Shown here: positions 44,947 to 55,147 of the stretch, one piece after another
Numbering within the stretch: the first letter of the stretch is position 1
Layout of the letters: every line of letters begins with the position of its first letter
Source of the DNA: Ramlibacter sp. WS9
GTDB taxonomy: Bacteria; Pseudomonadota; Gammaproteobacteria; Burkholderiales; Burkholderiaceae_C
Direction: 5' to 3'
Assembly (NCBI RefSeq): GCF_003797765.1
Contig: NZ_RKMB01000007.1
Span: 186,001 to 250,000, forward strand
Length of the DNA: 64,000 bases
Notes under the pieces: generated by a model
The model's database searches: none
Told to the model about the DNA's origin: nothing
Seen by the model: only the letters and a program-made list of their open reading frames with translations
Translations under genes and position numbers: made by a program

Positions 44947-46859
44947 GCTACCTCAGCACCTTGCGCCTGCACTTCGCGGGCCAGTTCCAGGCCAACGTGT
45001 CGACGGTCAACAACGACCCCGGCCACTTCGACAACGCGGCGTTCCTTCCGAGCTACCAGCTGATGCAGGGCGACAACATGCAGCCGCCCAACGGCTGGTT
45101 CAACCCGCAGGGCGACGCGGCCTGGCGCTTCCTGGGCTGCGCCGTCACGGCCGCCTGGACGCCGTCGGGCGCGGTGCCCGGAACCGATCCGGTGCTGCAA
45201 TGCATCGTCGCCGACTCCGACGGGCGGGCGCCCGCCAAGCTGGTCGACCTGGACAGCGAGCAGCAGCTGGTCTCCGAGATCTGGGGCCTGCAGGTGCGCA
45301 TCGCCGATGCCAGCGGCAACACCCTGATGCGCGGCGATTTCGAGCCCGCTGCGTTCGCCGACATCTGGGACCGCGCCACCGGCGCGGAAGACGGCGGCGA
45401 CGTCGACGCGGGAGCCATGTACCAGTCGGTGCTCACCCATCTGCAATGGGGCGATGTGACGTCCTCGCCCTTTCTGTTGGCGTTGCAGGCTGCCGCATCG
45501 GACGGCCTGCTGTCGATCAAGTTCAACGTCGACAGCCTGAACATGACATTCACCTCGCCCGACTTCATGTGCGGACGCATCGTGGGCACCATAGGCCCGG
45601 CAACCGCTGCCGAACCTCGGCACATGGTGATCGGCCGGCAGTTCATGGCCGCGCCCATGAACCCGCCCCCGAACCCTCCCCCGAACTTTTTCGAGCCCCA
45701 AGGCAACGTCAACTTCTGCACCGCGGTGGTGGACACGTCATCGAATTCCATCCTGCTCGACCTGGGCAATGCGATCAGTACCTCGGCCACCACCGGCGAC
45801 TTGAACGACCTGGGCGACCTGGTGCTGGGCGTGTATTCGCCGATCGCGACGCCCGGCAACCCGGCCGGCACCGTCATCGCACTGGGCACCATCCCCTCGC
45901 AAGGCAGCGGCGGCTACGCGAGCGACCCGACCTGGTACGGCCGCACCGCCGGCATCGTCGCCCTGCCCTTGACCAACGCACAGCAGCAGGCCATTGCCGC
46001 ATCGCAGCTGTGGCTCACCGGCAGCGGCACCACCGCGATCAGCGAATGGGCGAGCGGCGCCTATGTGCGGGCCGACACCTACGTGTACCGCATGAGCCCG
46101 GGCGACGTGGCCAACGTCGCCGTGTTTGCCACGCAGTGGGGCCAGCCGTTGGAAGGCGCCAGCGTCGGCTTCGTCGCCGACCCGTCGCAGTTGCAGGCAC
46201 AGGTGGGCAGCGGCTTTCCCTTCATCATGACGAGCCCGGCGGTGGCCACACCCGCCGACGCGCTGGCCTTCAACACCACCGGCACCACGGACAACACCGG
46301 CCTCGCGGTGCTGACCATCACCGCGAGCGACCCCGGCACGCCGCGCTACTTCAACAACGGGCAGGACTACGGGCTGGACGGCCAGGTCTACGGCATCCGC
46401 CCCTCGCTGACAGGTTCGCAGTACACGGGCCCGGTGAACCAGTGGGACTTCGTCAGCGTCCTGTTGTGGAGCGGCTTCACGCCCGGCAACCCTGTGACGT
46501 GGAACGCCCTGCAGCCGATCTTCCAGCAGTACGCCAACCTGTACCCGGTGATGAACCGCTTCCTGAACCTGGCGGACTATGCCTCGGTGGTGGCCAACGC
46601 TTCGCTGCTGCTGCTGGCCTTCGGGCTGGACCCGGCCAACCCCAATGCCATGCCGGTGACGCGCGACCTCTCGCCCGCCAAGCGCAACGCGATCCTGGAC
46701 TGGCTGAAGAACCCGCTGCCCGGTCCGCCGCTGGCCAAGCCCGCCGCGCCCAAGGCGGCGGGCGCGGCCGCGCATGGGACACCCGGCCGGGCAGCCAAGG
46801 GCGGCAAGGCCGCGGCCGCCGCGCGCAGGCTGGTACTGCAAACCGCAAAGACGCAGTAA
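44943..46859 (+). CDS. VioB N-terminal-half-like protein, copy 2
   Basis: A 638-residue paralogue of the protein at 41526. It starts MSYLSTLRLHFAGQFQANV and retains VGTIGPATAAEPRHMVIGRQ, YPVMNRFLNLADYASVVANA and MPVTRDLSPAKRNAILDWL in the same order. The two copies have diverged widely elsewhere, so the duplication is old or the copies have separate roles. The C terminus is a basic, Ala/Lys-rich tail (GRAAKGGKAAAAARR). Its ferritin-like partner starts 20 bp downstream. Confidence 0.72.
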   Translation: MSYLSTLRLHFAGQFQANVSTVNNDPGHFDNAAFLPSYQLMQGDNMQPPNGWFNPQGDAAWRFLGCAVTAAWTPSGAVPGTDPVLQCIVADSDGRAPAKLVDLDSEQQLVSEIWGLQVRIADASGNTLMRGDFEPAAFADIWDRATGAEDGGDVDAGAMYQSVLTHLQWGDVTSSPFLLALQAAASDGLLSIKFNVDSLNMTFTSPDFMCGRIVGTIGPATAAEPRHMVIGRQFMAAPMNPPPNPPPNFFEPQGNVNFCTAVVDTSSNSILLDLGNAISTSATTGDLNDLGDLVLGVYSPIATPGNPAGTVIALGTIPSQGSGGYASDPTWYGRTAGIVALPLTNAQQQAIAASQLWLTGSGTTAISEWASGAYVRADTYVYRMSPGDVANVAVFATQWGQPLEGASVGFVADPSQLQAQVGSGFPFIMTSPAVATPADALAFNTTGTTDNTGLAVLTITASDPGTPRYFNNGQDYGLDGQVYGIRPSLTGSQYTGPVNQWDFVSVLLWSGFTPGNPVTWNALQPIFQQYANLYPVMNRFLNLADYASVVANASLLLLAFGLDPANPNAMPVTRDLSPAKRNAILDWLKNPLPGPPLAKPAAPKAAGAAAHGTPGRAAKGGKAAAAARRLVLQTAKTQ

Positions 46860-46879
46860 GACCCCACAGAAAGCCCCTC

Positions 46880-47932
46880 ATGATCCGCCTTCAACGTTCA
46901 TCGATCCAGGGCCTGCAAGGCAGCGCCCCCACGGTGCAGTCCGTTTGCGCCGCGCTGCAACAGGCCGTCGAGCTGGAGCACGCCACCATCCCCGTGTACC
47001 TGTACGCGCTGTACTCGCTGGATGCCGCGCAGAACCGGGAGATCGCCGGCATCATCCAGTCGGTGGTGATCGAGGAGATGCTGCACATGACGCTGGCGTC
47101 CAACGTGCTCAACGCGCTGGGCGGCTCGCCGCAGATCGGCCAGCCCGGCTTCGTCCCCACTTACCCCGGGCCGCTGCCCGGCGGCGTGGAAAGCAGCCTC
47201 ATCGTCAACCTCGCGCCGTTCTCGATGGCGCAGCTGCAGACCTTCCTGGACATCGAGGAGCCGGAAGACCCGATCAACTACCGCGCGCTGCCGCTGGCCG
47301 CGGCGCTGGAAGGCGCGCCGATCACCATCGGCCAGTTCTACACCGCCATCTCGGACGCGATCGCGCTGCTGGGCAACGGGGCCTTCGTCGACCCGCCGCG
47401 CAACCAGGTCGGCCCCGACCTGATGGACGAGTCGGTGGTGGTGGTGGACGTGGCCTCGGCCCAGCAGGCCATCGCCACCATCATCGAGCAGGGCGAAGGC
47501 ACCAGCACCTCGCCTAAGGAAGTGGTGGGCGGGGGCTATGCCCACTACTACCGCTTCATGCAGATCCAGAAGGGCCGGTTGCTGGTGCCGGTGTCGCCAA
47601 GCCTGCCGCCTGATGCGCAATATGCCTATGCCGGCGAGCCCGTGCCCTTCAATGCCGAAGGCGTCTACGCCGTGCCCACCAATCCCAAGGCGGCTGGGTA
47701 CGCCGCGGGCTCGGCCCAGGCTTTTGCCAACGACAACTTCAACTACACCTACACCAGCCTGCTGCTGGCGCTGCACGCGATGTTCAACGGCCAGGCCACG
47801 CAGGACCAGTTCAACGTCGCCATCGGCCTGATGATGTCGCTCAAGGGCCAGGCCAAGGCGATGATGTCCGGCATCCCCAACCCCGCCGTGCTGACGGGGC
47901 CGAGTTTCGAATACCAGCCGGTGAATCCGTAG
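46880..47932 (+). CDS. Ferritin-like protein (VioB/RebD C-terminal domain type), copy 2
   Basis: A 350-residue paralogue of the protein at 43481. QAVELEHATIPVYLYALYSL and IEEMLHMTLASNVLNALGG keep the Glu/His ligands, and EQGEGTSTSPKEVVGGG with YAHYYRFMQIQ keeps the later His/Glu elements. FDIEEPEDP-type loops are shared with copy 1. It is the last gene of the operon and converges with the response regulator 7 bp away. Confidence 0.82.
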   Translation: MIRLQRSSIQGLQGSAPTVQSVCAALQQAVELEHATIPVYLYALYSLDAAQNREIAGIIQSVVIEEMLHMTLASNVLNALGGSPQIGQPGFVPTYPGPLPGGVESSLIVNLAPFSMAQLQTFLDIEEPEDPINYRALPLAAALEGAPITIGQFYTAISDAIALLGNGAFVDPPRNQVGPDLMDESVVVVDVASAQQAIATIIEQGEGTSTSPKEVVGGGYAHYYRFMQIQKGRLLVPVSPSLPPDAQYAYAGEPVPFNAEGVYAVPTNPKAAGYAAGSAQAFANDNFNYTYTSLLLALHAMFNGQATQDQFNVAIGLMMSLKGQAKAMMSGIPNPAVLTGPSFEYQPVNP

Positions 47933-47939
47933 CGGGAGG

Positions 47940-48905
47940 CTAACCCTCGAACTGCGGATGCAGCTGGCGGATGCGCGTCATCGCCATGCCGGCGGCGGCG
48001 GTGCGCGTCTCGACACCCAGCTTCGCGAACACCCGCTCCAGGTGCTTCTTCACCGTGGCCGGGCTGGAGCCCAGGATGTCGCCGATGTCGCGATTGATCT
48101 TGCCCTTGACCACCCAGTACAGCACCTCGGCTTCACGCGCCGTGAGCTTGAACGACAGGCTCATCGCTTCGATCACCGCCGTGTCGGACACTTCGCGCAT
48201 CACGATCAGCCAGTCACCCCCTCCTTCGCTATCGCCCGTCTGCTGGTGCAGGCGGAACGTGAGGCGGCGCGCGCCGAGTTCGGCGGTGAGGCGCGGCGGC
48301 TCGATGTGCTGCTCCGCCTCTTTCAGGTGCCGGCGCAGCCAGTCGATCACCGGCTGCGGCGCTTCGGGCGCGGCGGTGCCGTAGTAGGCCATCAGCAGCT
48401 CGCGCGCGAGCGGCGTCTGCCACATCAACTTGCCGTCGCTTGCGCGCACGGTGATGCTGGCGTAGCCAAATGCGTCCAGCGCATTGCGCGTCTGCCGCGC
48501 CTGGCGCGCGCCCTGCATGTGCACCTCCATGCGCGCCAACACTTCCTTCGGCTTGATCGGCTTGGTCACGTAGTCGACGCCGCCGGCGGCGAGCGCGGCG
48601 ACCAGGTGCTCGGTCTCCGTGAGCCCGGTCATGAAGATGATGGGGATGTGCGCCGTGTGCGGCGAGGCTTTGAGGCGCTTGGCCACCTCGAAGCCGTCCA
48701 TGCCCGGCATCATCGCGTCGAGCAGCACGATGTCGGGCAGGGCCTGCGCGGCGCGCTGCAAAGCCGCTTCGCCGCCGGTGGCTACCAGTACGGTGTAACC
48801 CGATTCGTCGAGCGCGTCATGCAGCACGGACAGGTTGTCCGGGACGTCGTCGACGATCAGCACCACGTCGCTGTTGGCGCGATCGAGTTCTACCCGGGCG
48901 TTCAT
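47940..48905 (-). CDS. Response regulator with LuxR-type DNA-binding domain
   Basis: A 321-residue regulator. The receiver domain (residues 14-130) has VVLIVDDVPDNLSVLHDAL, the phospho-acceptor Asp in DIVLLDAMMPGMDGFEV, Thr in IFMTGLTETE and Lys in YVTKPIKP. A middle segment of about 110 residues is unassigned. The LuxR HTH is at the end (LTAREAEVLYWVVKGKINRD). Its start overlaps the sensor gene by 4 bp, so it pairs with the permease-kinase. Confidence 0.92.
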   Translation of the reverse strand: MNARVELDRANSDVVLIVDDVPDNLSVLHDALDESGYTVLVATGGEAALQRAAQALPDIVLLDAMMPGMDGFEVAKRLKASPHTAHIPIIFMTGLTETEHLVAALAAGGVDYVTKPIKPKEVLARMEVHMQGARQARQTRNALDAFGYASITVRASDGKLMWQTPLARELLMAYYGTAAPEAPQPVIDWLRRHLKEAEQHIEPPRLTAELGARRLTFRLHQQTGDSEGGGDWLIVMREVSDTAVIEAMSLSFKLTAREAEVLYWVVKGKINRDIGDILGSSPATVKKHLERVFAKLGVETRTAAAGMAMTRIRQLHPQFEG

Positions 48906-51900
48906 GGCTTCACCTCCACCAACGGCGCCTTGGCCAGATCGCGGCTCATGGCTTCGAACTGGAACTGCCGCGCCGACTCGCGCATCGCGGCGGTGAAGCC
49001 GGCGCACTCGGGCTGCGCCGCGTCGATCTCGTCCAGCTGGTTCATGATGCCGCGGTAGTAGCCCAGCTGCACCGATTGCTGCAGTGCCTGCAGCGACGCG
49101 GCCTCGGGCCACGCCCACGCTTGCGCGGCCAGGGGCGCGGGCGGCGCGAGTGGTGGTGCCGATTCGAGCCAACGCAGCCCCAACTGTTTTTCGAGCCAGT
49201 CCAGCAGCTCGCTGTGGCGCACCGGCTTCAGGATGAAGTCTTCGGGCCGCACGCCGACGTCGTTGTCCAGGCCCTTGTCGAAGGCATTGGCCGACACGAT
49301 GGCGATCTTGGCCCCCACGCTTTTCACTTCGTGTAATGCGCTGCCCCCCGAGGCGGCGATCGCGTGGACATGCTCTAGCCGTCGCAAGCGCCGGATCGTC
49401 TCCCAGCCGTCGATGCCGGGCATGGCCAGGTCCATCAGCACTGCGTCGGGTTGCAGCCCGGCAGCCAGCAAGTCCAGCGCGTCGTGGCCGCTGGCGGCGG
49501 TGCGCAACTCGAAGCCGAGCGGCTCCAGCAGCTGCACCAGCAGTTCGCGGTCTGCTTCTTCGTTGTCCACCACCAGCAGCTTGCGGCGCGGGCCTTCGTA
49601 CCCGCGTCGCGGCCGCGGCGCAAGGGGTTTCGCTGCGACGACGGCGTTGTGCACTTCGGGCAGGAACAGCTTGATGCGGAACACCGATCCGGTGCCCGGC
49701 GTGCTCGCGACCCTCATCTCGCCGCCCATGAGGTCGGTGAGCATCTTCGCGATGGTCAGGCCCAGGCCCGCGCCGGGCGCGGTGTGGCTGGCGCTGTTGC
49801 CGCGCGCGAAGGGCTCGAAGATCTGCGCCAGTTCCTCGGCAGTGAGGCCCGGGCCCGTGTCCTCGATGTCGATGTGGGCCATCTCTCGCGCGTAGCGGAT
49901 GCGAAACGTCACTTGCCCCTCGGACGTGAACTTGATCGCGTTGCCCAACAGGTTGATGAGGATCTGGCGCACGCGCTTTTCATCGGCGCGCACTACTTCG
50001 GGCACGTTGCCCTCGGCCTCGAAGCGAAAGGCCAGGCCCTTGGCCGAAGCCTGCAGCTCGAACATGCCGGCCATCTCGTGCACGCAGTCGGCAAACTGCA
50101 TGGGCTTGACGTTCAGCGTGAGCTTGCCCGACTCGATGCGCGCGATGTCCAGCGTGCCTTCGATCAACGACAGCAAGTGCTCGCCGCCGCGCTTGATCAC
50201 GTTGACGGCCTGCTTGCGATGCGTGGGCACGCTGGCGTCTTCTCCCATCAGCTGCGCGTAGCCCAGGATGCTGTTGAGCGGTGTGCGCAGCTCGTGGCTG
50301 ATGGCGCTGATGTAGCGGCTCTTGGCCTGGTTGGCGTGCTCGGCCGCCAGCTTGGCTTGCTCGGCCAGCAGCTTCGCGTTCTGCAGCGCTTCGTCGGTCT
50401 GCTTGTGCGACTCGATCTCGCGCATCAGCAAATGGGTCTGGCGGTTCGATTCCTCTTGCGCCACCTGGCGGCTTTTGTGCGCGAGCACCAGCCACCAGGC
50501 GACGATGCCCGCGATGACCAGCAGCGCCATGTAGGCTTTCAGGAAACCGGAGCGCAAGGTGCCGTCGGATGCACGGTCAAACATTTGCGAAGGCTGCAGC
50601 AGTTGCGCCACCGCCCGCACTTCCTGGTGGTAGAGCAACCCGAACAGCGTGGCCAGCAAGGGCACGATGATCAGCATGAGCAAGAGGAAGTGGCCCAGCC
50701 CCGTGTCCAGGTACGGCCACACTCGGCGCGGCAGCAGCCATCGCAGCGCCGACGACCATTGCGACGACAGGCTCCCGTGCGGCTTGCACAGGTCGCCGCA
50801 GCGCGCGTCGAGCGTGCAGCACAGCGAGCAGATGTGGCCCTGGTAGGCCGGGCAATGCGCCATGTCGGGGCCTTCGTATTCGCGCTCGCAGATCACGCAT
50901 CGGCGGGTTTCGTCATTCCCGCGGAGGCGGGAATCCAGGGCGCCCCCCGCCTTCGCGGGGGCAGGCTCTGTCATCCCCGCCTGCGCGGGGATGACGGGAT
51001 GGCGTGCGATGTAGTACTTTCCCTTCGTGGCCCACGCGATCAGCGGCGCCGTCACGAACGCCACGCCCAACGCGATCAATGCCGAAAACGCTTGCGCCAT
51101 CGGCCCGAAGAAACCGAGGTGCGCCGCGATCGACAGCGCCGAAGCCAACGCCATCGCACCGACTCCCACCGGGTTGATATCGTAGAGATACGCCCGCTTG
51201 AACTCGATGCCCGGCGGCGACAGGCCCAGCGGCTTGTTGATGACCAGGTCGGCCACCACCGCCATCATCCAGGCGATGGCGATGTTGGAGTAAAGGCCCA
51301 GCACGTCGCCCAGCGCCTGGAAGACGTTCATCTCCATCAGCATGAAGGCGATCAGCGTATTGAACACCACCCACACGACTCGGCCCGGATGGCTGTGCGT
51401 CACGCGTGAGAAGAAGTTCGACCACGCGAGCGACCCAGCGTAGGCGTTGGTGACGTTGATCTTCAGCTGTGAGATCACGACAAAGAGCGCAGTGGCCGCA
51501 ACGGCCCATCCGTAGTTCGGGAACACGTATTCATAGGCCGCCAGGTACATCTGGTTCGGGTCCACCGCCCGGTCCACAGGCACCATATGGGTGATTGCGA
51601 GGTAGGCCAGGAGCGCGCCGCCCAACATCTTGACGACGCCCAGAATGACCCAGCCAGGGCCACCAACCAACACCCCGAGCCACCAGCTTTTGCGAGTAGC
51701 GGCGGTGCGGGCGGGCATGAAACGCAGGTAGTCGGCCTGCTCGCCCATCTGGGTAATGAGAGCGATGCCCACGGTGAGTGCGGCACCAAACAGGTGCAGT
51801 TTGAATTCGGCGGTTTGGCCCTTGTCCCCTGCATAGTGCGTGATGCCCGCGAACGCACCAGGATCGCGCATGAGCACGTAGACGAAGGGCACCACCAGCA

Positions 51901-52507
51901 TCACCAGCCACAGCGGCTGGGTCCAGACCTGCAGCCGGCTGATGGCGGAGACGCCGTGGGTGACCAGCGGGATGACGACCAGGGCGCAGATCAGGTAGCC
52001 CCAGCTGGGCGGAATGCCGAGCGCCAGTTCCAGCGCGTACGCCATCACCGCTGCCTCCAGGGCAAAGAAGATGAAGGTGAACGAGGCGTAGATCAGCGAG
52101 GTAAGCGTCGAGCCGATGTACCCGAAGCCCGCGCCGCGCGTGAGCAGATCCATGTCCACGCCGTAGCGGGCGGCGTAAATGCTGATCGGCAGGCCGGCTA
52201 CGAAGATGATGAGGCCGGTGGCCAGAATCGCCCAGAAGGCGTTCATGAAGCCGTACTGCACGAGGAGCGTTGCCCCCACCGCCTCCAGGATCAGGAACGA
52301 CGCCGCGCCGAACGCGGTGTTCGCCACCCGAAAGGTCGACCACTTGCGAAACCGCTGCGGGGTGTAGCGCAGGGCGTAGTCTTCCATCGTCTCGCTGGCC
52401 ACCCAGCTGTTGTAGTCGCGCCGAACCTTCACGATGCGCTGCGGCGCGTCGTCTCCGGCCTTGCGCTGCGGCGCGTCGATGGGGACGATCGGGATGACTT
52501 CGTTCAC
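48902..52507 (-). CDS. NCS1 permease fused to hybrid sensor histidine kinase
   Basis: A 1201-residue protein starting with GTG at 52507. Residues 1-490 are a 12-helix NCS1 (cytosine/purine/hydantoin) permease ([38 protein letters not shown]). Residues 505-532 come from a palindromic repeat. A Cys-rich, probably zinc-binding segment ([25 protein letters not shown]) is at 536-573. Two further membrane helices follow, then HisKA ([16 protein letters not shown], His about 738), HATPase ([14 protein letters not shown] about 857) and a receiver ([15 protein letters not shown] about 1027). It is divergent from ureA by 100 bp. A transporter used as sensor for a base or ureide is likely but inferred. 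Confidence 0.88.
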   Translation of the reverse strand: MNEVIPIVPIDAPQRKAGDDAPQRIVKVRRDYNSWVASETMEDYALRYTPQRFRKWSTFRVANTAFGAASFLILEAVGATLLVQYGFMNAFWAILATGLIIFVAGLPISIYAARYGVDMDLLTRGAGFGYIGSTLTSLIYASFTFIFFALEAAVMAYALELALGIPPSWGYLICALVVIPLVTHGVSAISRLQVWTQPLWLVMLVVPFVYVLMRDPGAFAGITHYAGDKGQTAEFKLHLFGAALTVGIALITQMGEQADYLRFMPARTAATRKSWWLGVLVGGPGWVILGVVKMLGGALLAYLAITHMVPVDRAVDPNQMYLAAYEYVFPNYGWAVAATALFVVISQLKINVTNAYAGSLAWSNFFSRVTHSHPGRVVWVVFNTLIAFMLMEMNVFQALGDVLGLYSNIAIAWMMAVVADLVINKPLGLSPPGIEFKRAYLYDINPVGVGAMALASALSIAAHLGFFGPMAQAFSALIALGVAFVTAPLIAWATKGKYYIARHPVIPAQAGMTEPAPAKAGGALDSRLRGNDETRRCVICEREYEGPDMAHCPAYQGHICSLCCTLDARCGDLCKPHGSLSSQWSSALRWLLPRRVWPYLDTGLGHFLLLMLIIVPLLATLFGLLYHQEVRAVAQLLQPSQMFDRASDGTLRSGFLKAYMALLVIAGIVAWWLVLAHKSRQVAQEESNRQTHLLMREIESHKQTDEALQNAKLLAEQAKLAAEHANQAKSRYISAISHELRTPLNSILGYAQLMGEDASVPTHRKQAVNVIKRGGEHLLSLIEGTLDIARIESGKLTLNVKPMQFADCVHEMAGMFELQASAKGLAFRFEAEGNVPEVVRADEKRVRQILINLLGNAIKFTSEGQVTFRIRYAREMAHIDIEDTGPGLTAEELAQIFEPFARGNSASHTAPGAGLGLTIAKMLTDLMGGEMRVASTPGTGSVFRIKLFLPEVHNAVVAAKPLAPRPRRGYEGPRRKLLVVDNEEADRELLVQLLEPLGFELRTAASGHDALDLLAAGLQPDAVLMDLAMPGIDGWETIRRLRRLEHVHAIAASGGSALHEVKSVGAKIAIVSANAFDKGLDNDVGVRPEDFILKPVRHSELLDWLEKQLGLRWLESAPPLAPPAPLAAQAWAWPEAASLQALQQSVQLGYYRGIMNQLDEIDAAQPECAGFTAAMRESARQFQFEAMSRDLAKAPLVEVKP
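50912..50995. repeat. [15 protein letters not shown] palindromic repeats within the kinase gene
   Basis: GTCATTCCCGC...GCGGGAAT, CCCCCGCC...GCGGGGGC and GTCATCCCCGC...GCGGGGATGAC are three adjacent hairpins of a widespread proteobacterial repeat. The gene reads through them in frame as [11 protein letters not shown] and DSRLRGNDE, between the permease and the Cys-rich segment. Confidence 0.9.
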
Positions 52508-52559
52508 GGCTGGGAAGTGCAGATTCCGTGCCCGTCCATGCGCCGTCCGGCGTATAGCC

Positions 52560-52575
52560 CGGCACGGCCCTTGCA
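52560..52575 (+). promoter_or_regulatory. Sigma-54-like promoter before ureA
   Basis: CGGCACGGCCCTTGCA matches TGGCACGNNNNTTGCA except at the first base, with exact GG-N10-GC spacing. Transcription would begin about 20 bp before ureA. It lies in the 100-bp region shared with the divergent permease-kinase gene. Confidence 0.75.
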
Positions 52576-52607
52576 CTAAGATGGCCCGCTACACCCGGCC
52601 GCCCCCC

Positions 52608-52910
52608 ATGGAACTGACCCCCCGCGAAAAAGACAAGCTGCTGATCTTCACCGCCGGCCTGCTCGCCGAGAGGCGCAAGGCACGCGGGCTCAAGCTCAAT
52701 TACCCCGAGGCGGTGGCGCTGATTTCCGCAGCCGTCATGGAAGGCGCGCGCGACGGCAAGACCGTGGCGCGACTCATGAGCGAAGGCCGTGCCGTGCTCA
52801 CACGGGCCGACGTGATGGAAGGCGTGGCCGAGATGATCCCCGACATCCAGGTCGAAGCGACCTTTCCCGACGGGACCAAGCTGGTCACCGTGCACCAGCC
52901 AATCGTCTGA
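52608..52910 (+). CDS. ureA: Urease subunit gamma
   Basis: A 100-residue UreA, the standard length. [40 protein letters not shown] and a C terminus ending TVHQPIV are typical. It is the smallest structural subunit of the nickel urease. It is preceded by a strong sigma-54-like promoter and followed by a small UreJ-like gene. Confidence 0.97.
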   Translation: MELTPREKDKLLIFTAGLLAERRKARGLKLNYPEAVALISAAVMEGARDGKTVARLMSEGRAVLTRADVMEGVAEMIPDIQVEATFPDGTKLVTVHQPIV

Positions 52911-52933
52911 ACCGATTCAAGACAGGAGCCCCC

Positions 52934-53110
52934 ATGCGATTCGCGAAACAGCTTTCGGCCGCCACCACGCTGATGGCCGCCACTGCCGGTGTCTGGGCGC
53001 ACGACGGGCATGGCCTGGCCGGATCTCATTGGCACTCGACGGATGCTGCGGGCATTGCGCTCGTCGCCGTCCTCGCTGGTCTGGCCCTCTTCTTCTCGCG
53101 CGGCGAATGA
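52934..53110 (+). CDS. Small membrane protein between ureA and ureB (HupE/UreJ-like fragment)
   Basis: A 58-residue protein starting [20 protein letters not shown] with AGGAGCC upstream. After the predicted signal comes a His-rich stretch, [16 protein letters not shown], then one membrane helix ([16 protein letters not shown]). The AH-x-GHGL start resembles mature HupE/UreJ nickel-transport proteins, but those have six or more helices. It could be a reduced form that holds periplasmic nickel, or a degenerate remnant. The stop overlaps ureB by 4 bp. Confidence 0.7.
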   Translation: MRFAKQLSAATTLMAATAGVWAHDGHGLAGSHWHSTDAAGIALVAVLAGLALFFSRGE

Positions 53111-53421
53111 GCATGCTGGTCCCCGGCGAGCTCTTCACCGACGCGGGTGACCACGCGCTCAACCCAGGCCGGCGCACCGCGACGCTCATCGTGCGCAACA
53201 CCGCGGATCGGCCGATCCAGGTCGGCTCGCACTACCACTTCGCCGAAACCAACGGCGCCCTGCAGTTCGACCGCGACGCGGCGCGCGGCATGCGGCTGAA
53301 CATCGCATCGGGTACTGCAGTGCGCTTCGAGCCCGGCCAGCAACGCACCGTGGAGCTGGTGGATTTTTCAGGCGAGCGCACGGTCTATGGCTTCCGCGGC
53401 CTGGTGCAAGGAGCGCTCTAG
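53107..53421 (+). CDS. ureB: Urease subunit beta
   Basis: A 104-residue UreB with [20 protein letters not shown], the highly conserved [34 protein letters not shown], and a YGFRGLVQG end. It overlaps the small gene before it and ends 2 bp before ureC. Confidence 0.97.
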   Translation: MSMLVPGELFTDAGDHALNPGRRTATLIVRNTADRPIQVGSHYHFAETNGALQFDRDAARGMRLNIASGTAVRFEPGQQRTVELVDFSGERTVYGFRGLVQGAL

Positions 53422-53423
53422 AC

Positions 53424-55142
53424 ATGGCAACGATTGGACGGCGCGCGTACGCCGAGATGTTCGGGCCCACCACCGGCGACCGCGTGCGACTGGCCGACAC
53501 CGAACTGTTGATCGAGGTCGAGGACGACTACACGCTGCGTGCCGGCGGCTACGGCGAGGAAGTGAAGTTCGGCGGCGGCAAGACCATCCGCGACGGCATG
53601 GCGCAATCGCAGCGCACACGGCACGAAGGCGCCGTCGACCTGGTGATGACCAACGCCCTCATCGTCGACCACTGGGGCATCGTCAAGGCCGACATCGGCG
53701 TCAAAGGCGGGCGCATCGTCGCGATCGGCAAGGCCGGCAACCCCGACACACAACCAGGCATCGACATCGTCATCGGCCCAGGCACTGAGGTTATCTCGTG
53801 CGAGGGCAACATCGTCACCGCGGGCGGCATCGACAGTCACATCCACTTCATCTGCCCGCAGCAGATCGAAGAGGCGCTGGCCGCAGGCGTCACCACCATG
53901 CTGGGCGGCGGCACCGGCCCCGCCACCGGCACCTTCGCCACCACCTGCACCCCGGGGCCGTGGAACATCGAGCGCATGCTGCAGGCGGCAGATGCCTTCC
54001 CGATGAATTTGGGCTTCCTCGGCAAGGGCAACGCCAGCTTGCCCGCCGCGCTGCACGAGCAGATCAACGCCGGCGTGATGGGGCTGAAACTGCACGAGGA
54101 CTGGGGCACGACCCCGGCCGCGATCAGCAACTGCCTGGACGTGGCGGAAGAAACCGACACCCAGGTCGCGATCCACAGCGACACGCTCAACGAATCGGGC
54201 TTCGTCGAGAACACCATCGCCGCGACCAAGGGCCGGTCGCTGTGTGCCTTTCACACCGAAGGCGCGGGCGGCGGCCACGCGCCCGACATTCTGCGCGTGG
54301 TCGGCGAGGCAAACTTCCTGCCCTCGTCCACCAACCCGACGATGCCCTACACCGTCAACACGCTCGACGAGCACGTGGACATGCTGATGGTGTGCCATCA
54401 CCTCGACCCGGCCATCGCCGAGGACCTGGCGTTTGCCGAGAGCCGCATCCGCAAGGAAACCATCGCGGCCGAGGACGTGCTGCACGACCTGGGCGCGATC
54501 AGCATGATGAGCTCCGACAGCCAGGCGATGGGCCGCGTGGGAGAAGTGATCTTGCGCACGTGGCAGACGGCGCACAAGATGAAGGTGCAGCGCGGCACGT
54601 TGCAGGGTGACAGCGAACGCAACGACAACTTCCGCGCCAAGCGCTACATCGCCAAATACACGATCAACCCCGCCATCTCGCACGGCATCAGCCATGAAGT
54701 CGGCAGCGTCGAGCCCGGCAAGTGGGCCGACCTGGTGGTGTGGAAGCCCGCTTTCTTCGGCGTCAAGCCGGCGCTGATCCTGAAAGGTGGCTTCATCGCC
54801 ATGGCCGCGATGGGCGACCCGAACGCTTCGATTCCCACGCCGCAGCCGGTCCACTACCGGCCGATGTTCGGCAGCTTCGGCGGCGCCATCGCCAAGGGCT
54901 CGCTCACGTTCGTATCGCAAGCTGGCCTGGCGGCGGGCATCAAGGACAAGTTCGGCCTGGCGAAGAACCTGAGCGCGGTGAAGAACATCCGCGGTGTGCG
55001 CAAGGAACATCTCATCCACAACAGCTATCTGCCGAAGATGGAGATCGACCCGCAGACCTACGCCGTGCGCGCCGACGGCCAGCTGCTGACCTGCGAGGCC
55101 GCGACGGTGCTGCCGATGGCGCAACGGTACTTCCTGTTCTGA
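53424..55142 (+). CDS. ureC: Urease subunit alpha (catalytic)
   Basis: A 572-residue catalytic subunit hydrolysing urea to ammonia and carbamate. The nickel site is visible: [13 protein letters not shown] (two His), the carbamylated Lys in [12 protein letters not shown] (about residue 220), [12 protein letters not shown], and the flap His in MVCHHLD (about 323). It ends MAQRYFLF. The next urease gene, ureE, is separated from it by a toxin-antitoxin pair. Confidence 0.98.
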   Translation: MATIGRRAYAEMFGPTTGDRVRLADTELLIEVEDDYTLRAGGYGEEVKFGGGKTIRDGMAQSQRTRHEGAVDLVMTNALIVDHWGIVKADIGVKGGRIVAIGKAGNPDTQPGIDIVIGPGTEVISCEGNIVTAGGIDSHIHFICPQQIEEALAAGVTTMLGGGTGPATGTFATTCTPGPWNIERMLQAADAFPMNLGFLGKGNASLPAALHEQINAGVMGLKLHEDWGTTPAAISNCLDVAEETDTQVAIHSDTLNESGFVENTIAATKGRSLCAFHTEGAGGGHAPDILRVVGEANFLPSSTNPTMPYTVNTLDEHVDMLMVCHHLDPAIAEDLAFAESRIRKETIAAEDVLHDLGAISMMSSDSQAMGRVGEVILRTWQTAHKMKVQRGTLQGDSERNDNFRAKRYIAKYTINPAISHGISHEVGSVEPGKWADLVVWKPAFFGVKPALILKGGFIAMAAMGDPNASIPTPQPVHYRPMFGSFGGAIAKGSLTFVSQAGLAAGIKDKFGLAKNLSAVKNIRGVRKEHLIHNSYLPKMEIDPQTYAVRADGQLLTCEAATVLPMAQRYFLF

Positions 55143-55147
55143 AGAAG

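Noticed and set aside
37888..47932. A violacein or rebeccamycin pathway
   Set aside because: Only VioB-like halves are present; no tryptophan oxidase, VioE-like or monooxygenase genes are in the window, so no product can be assigned.
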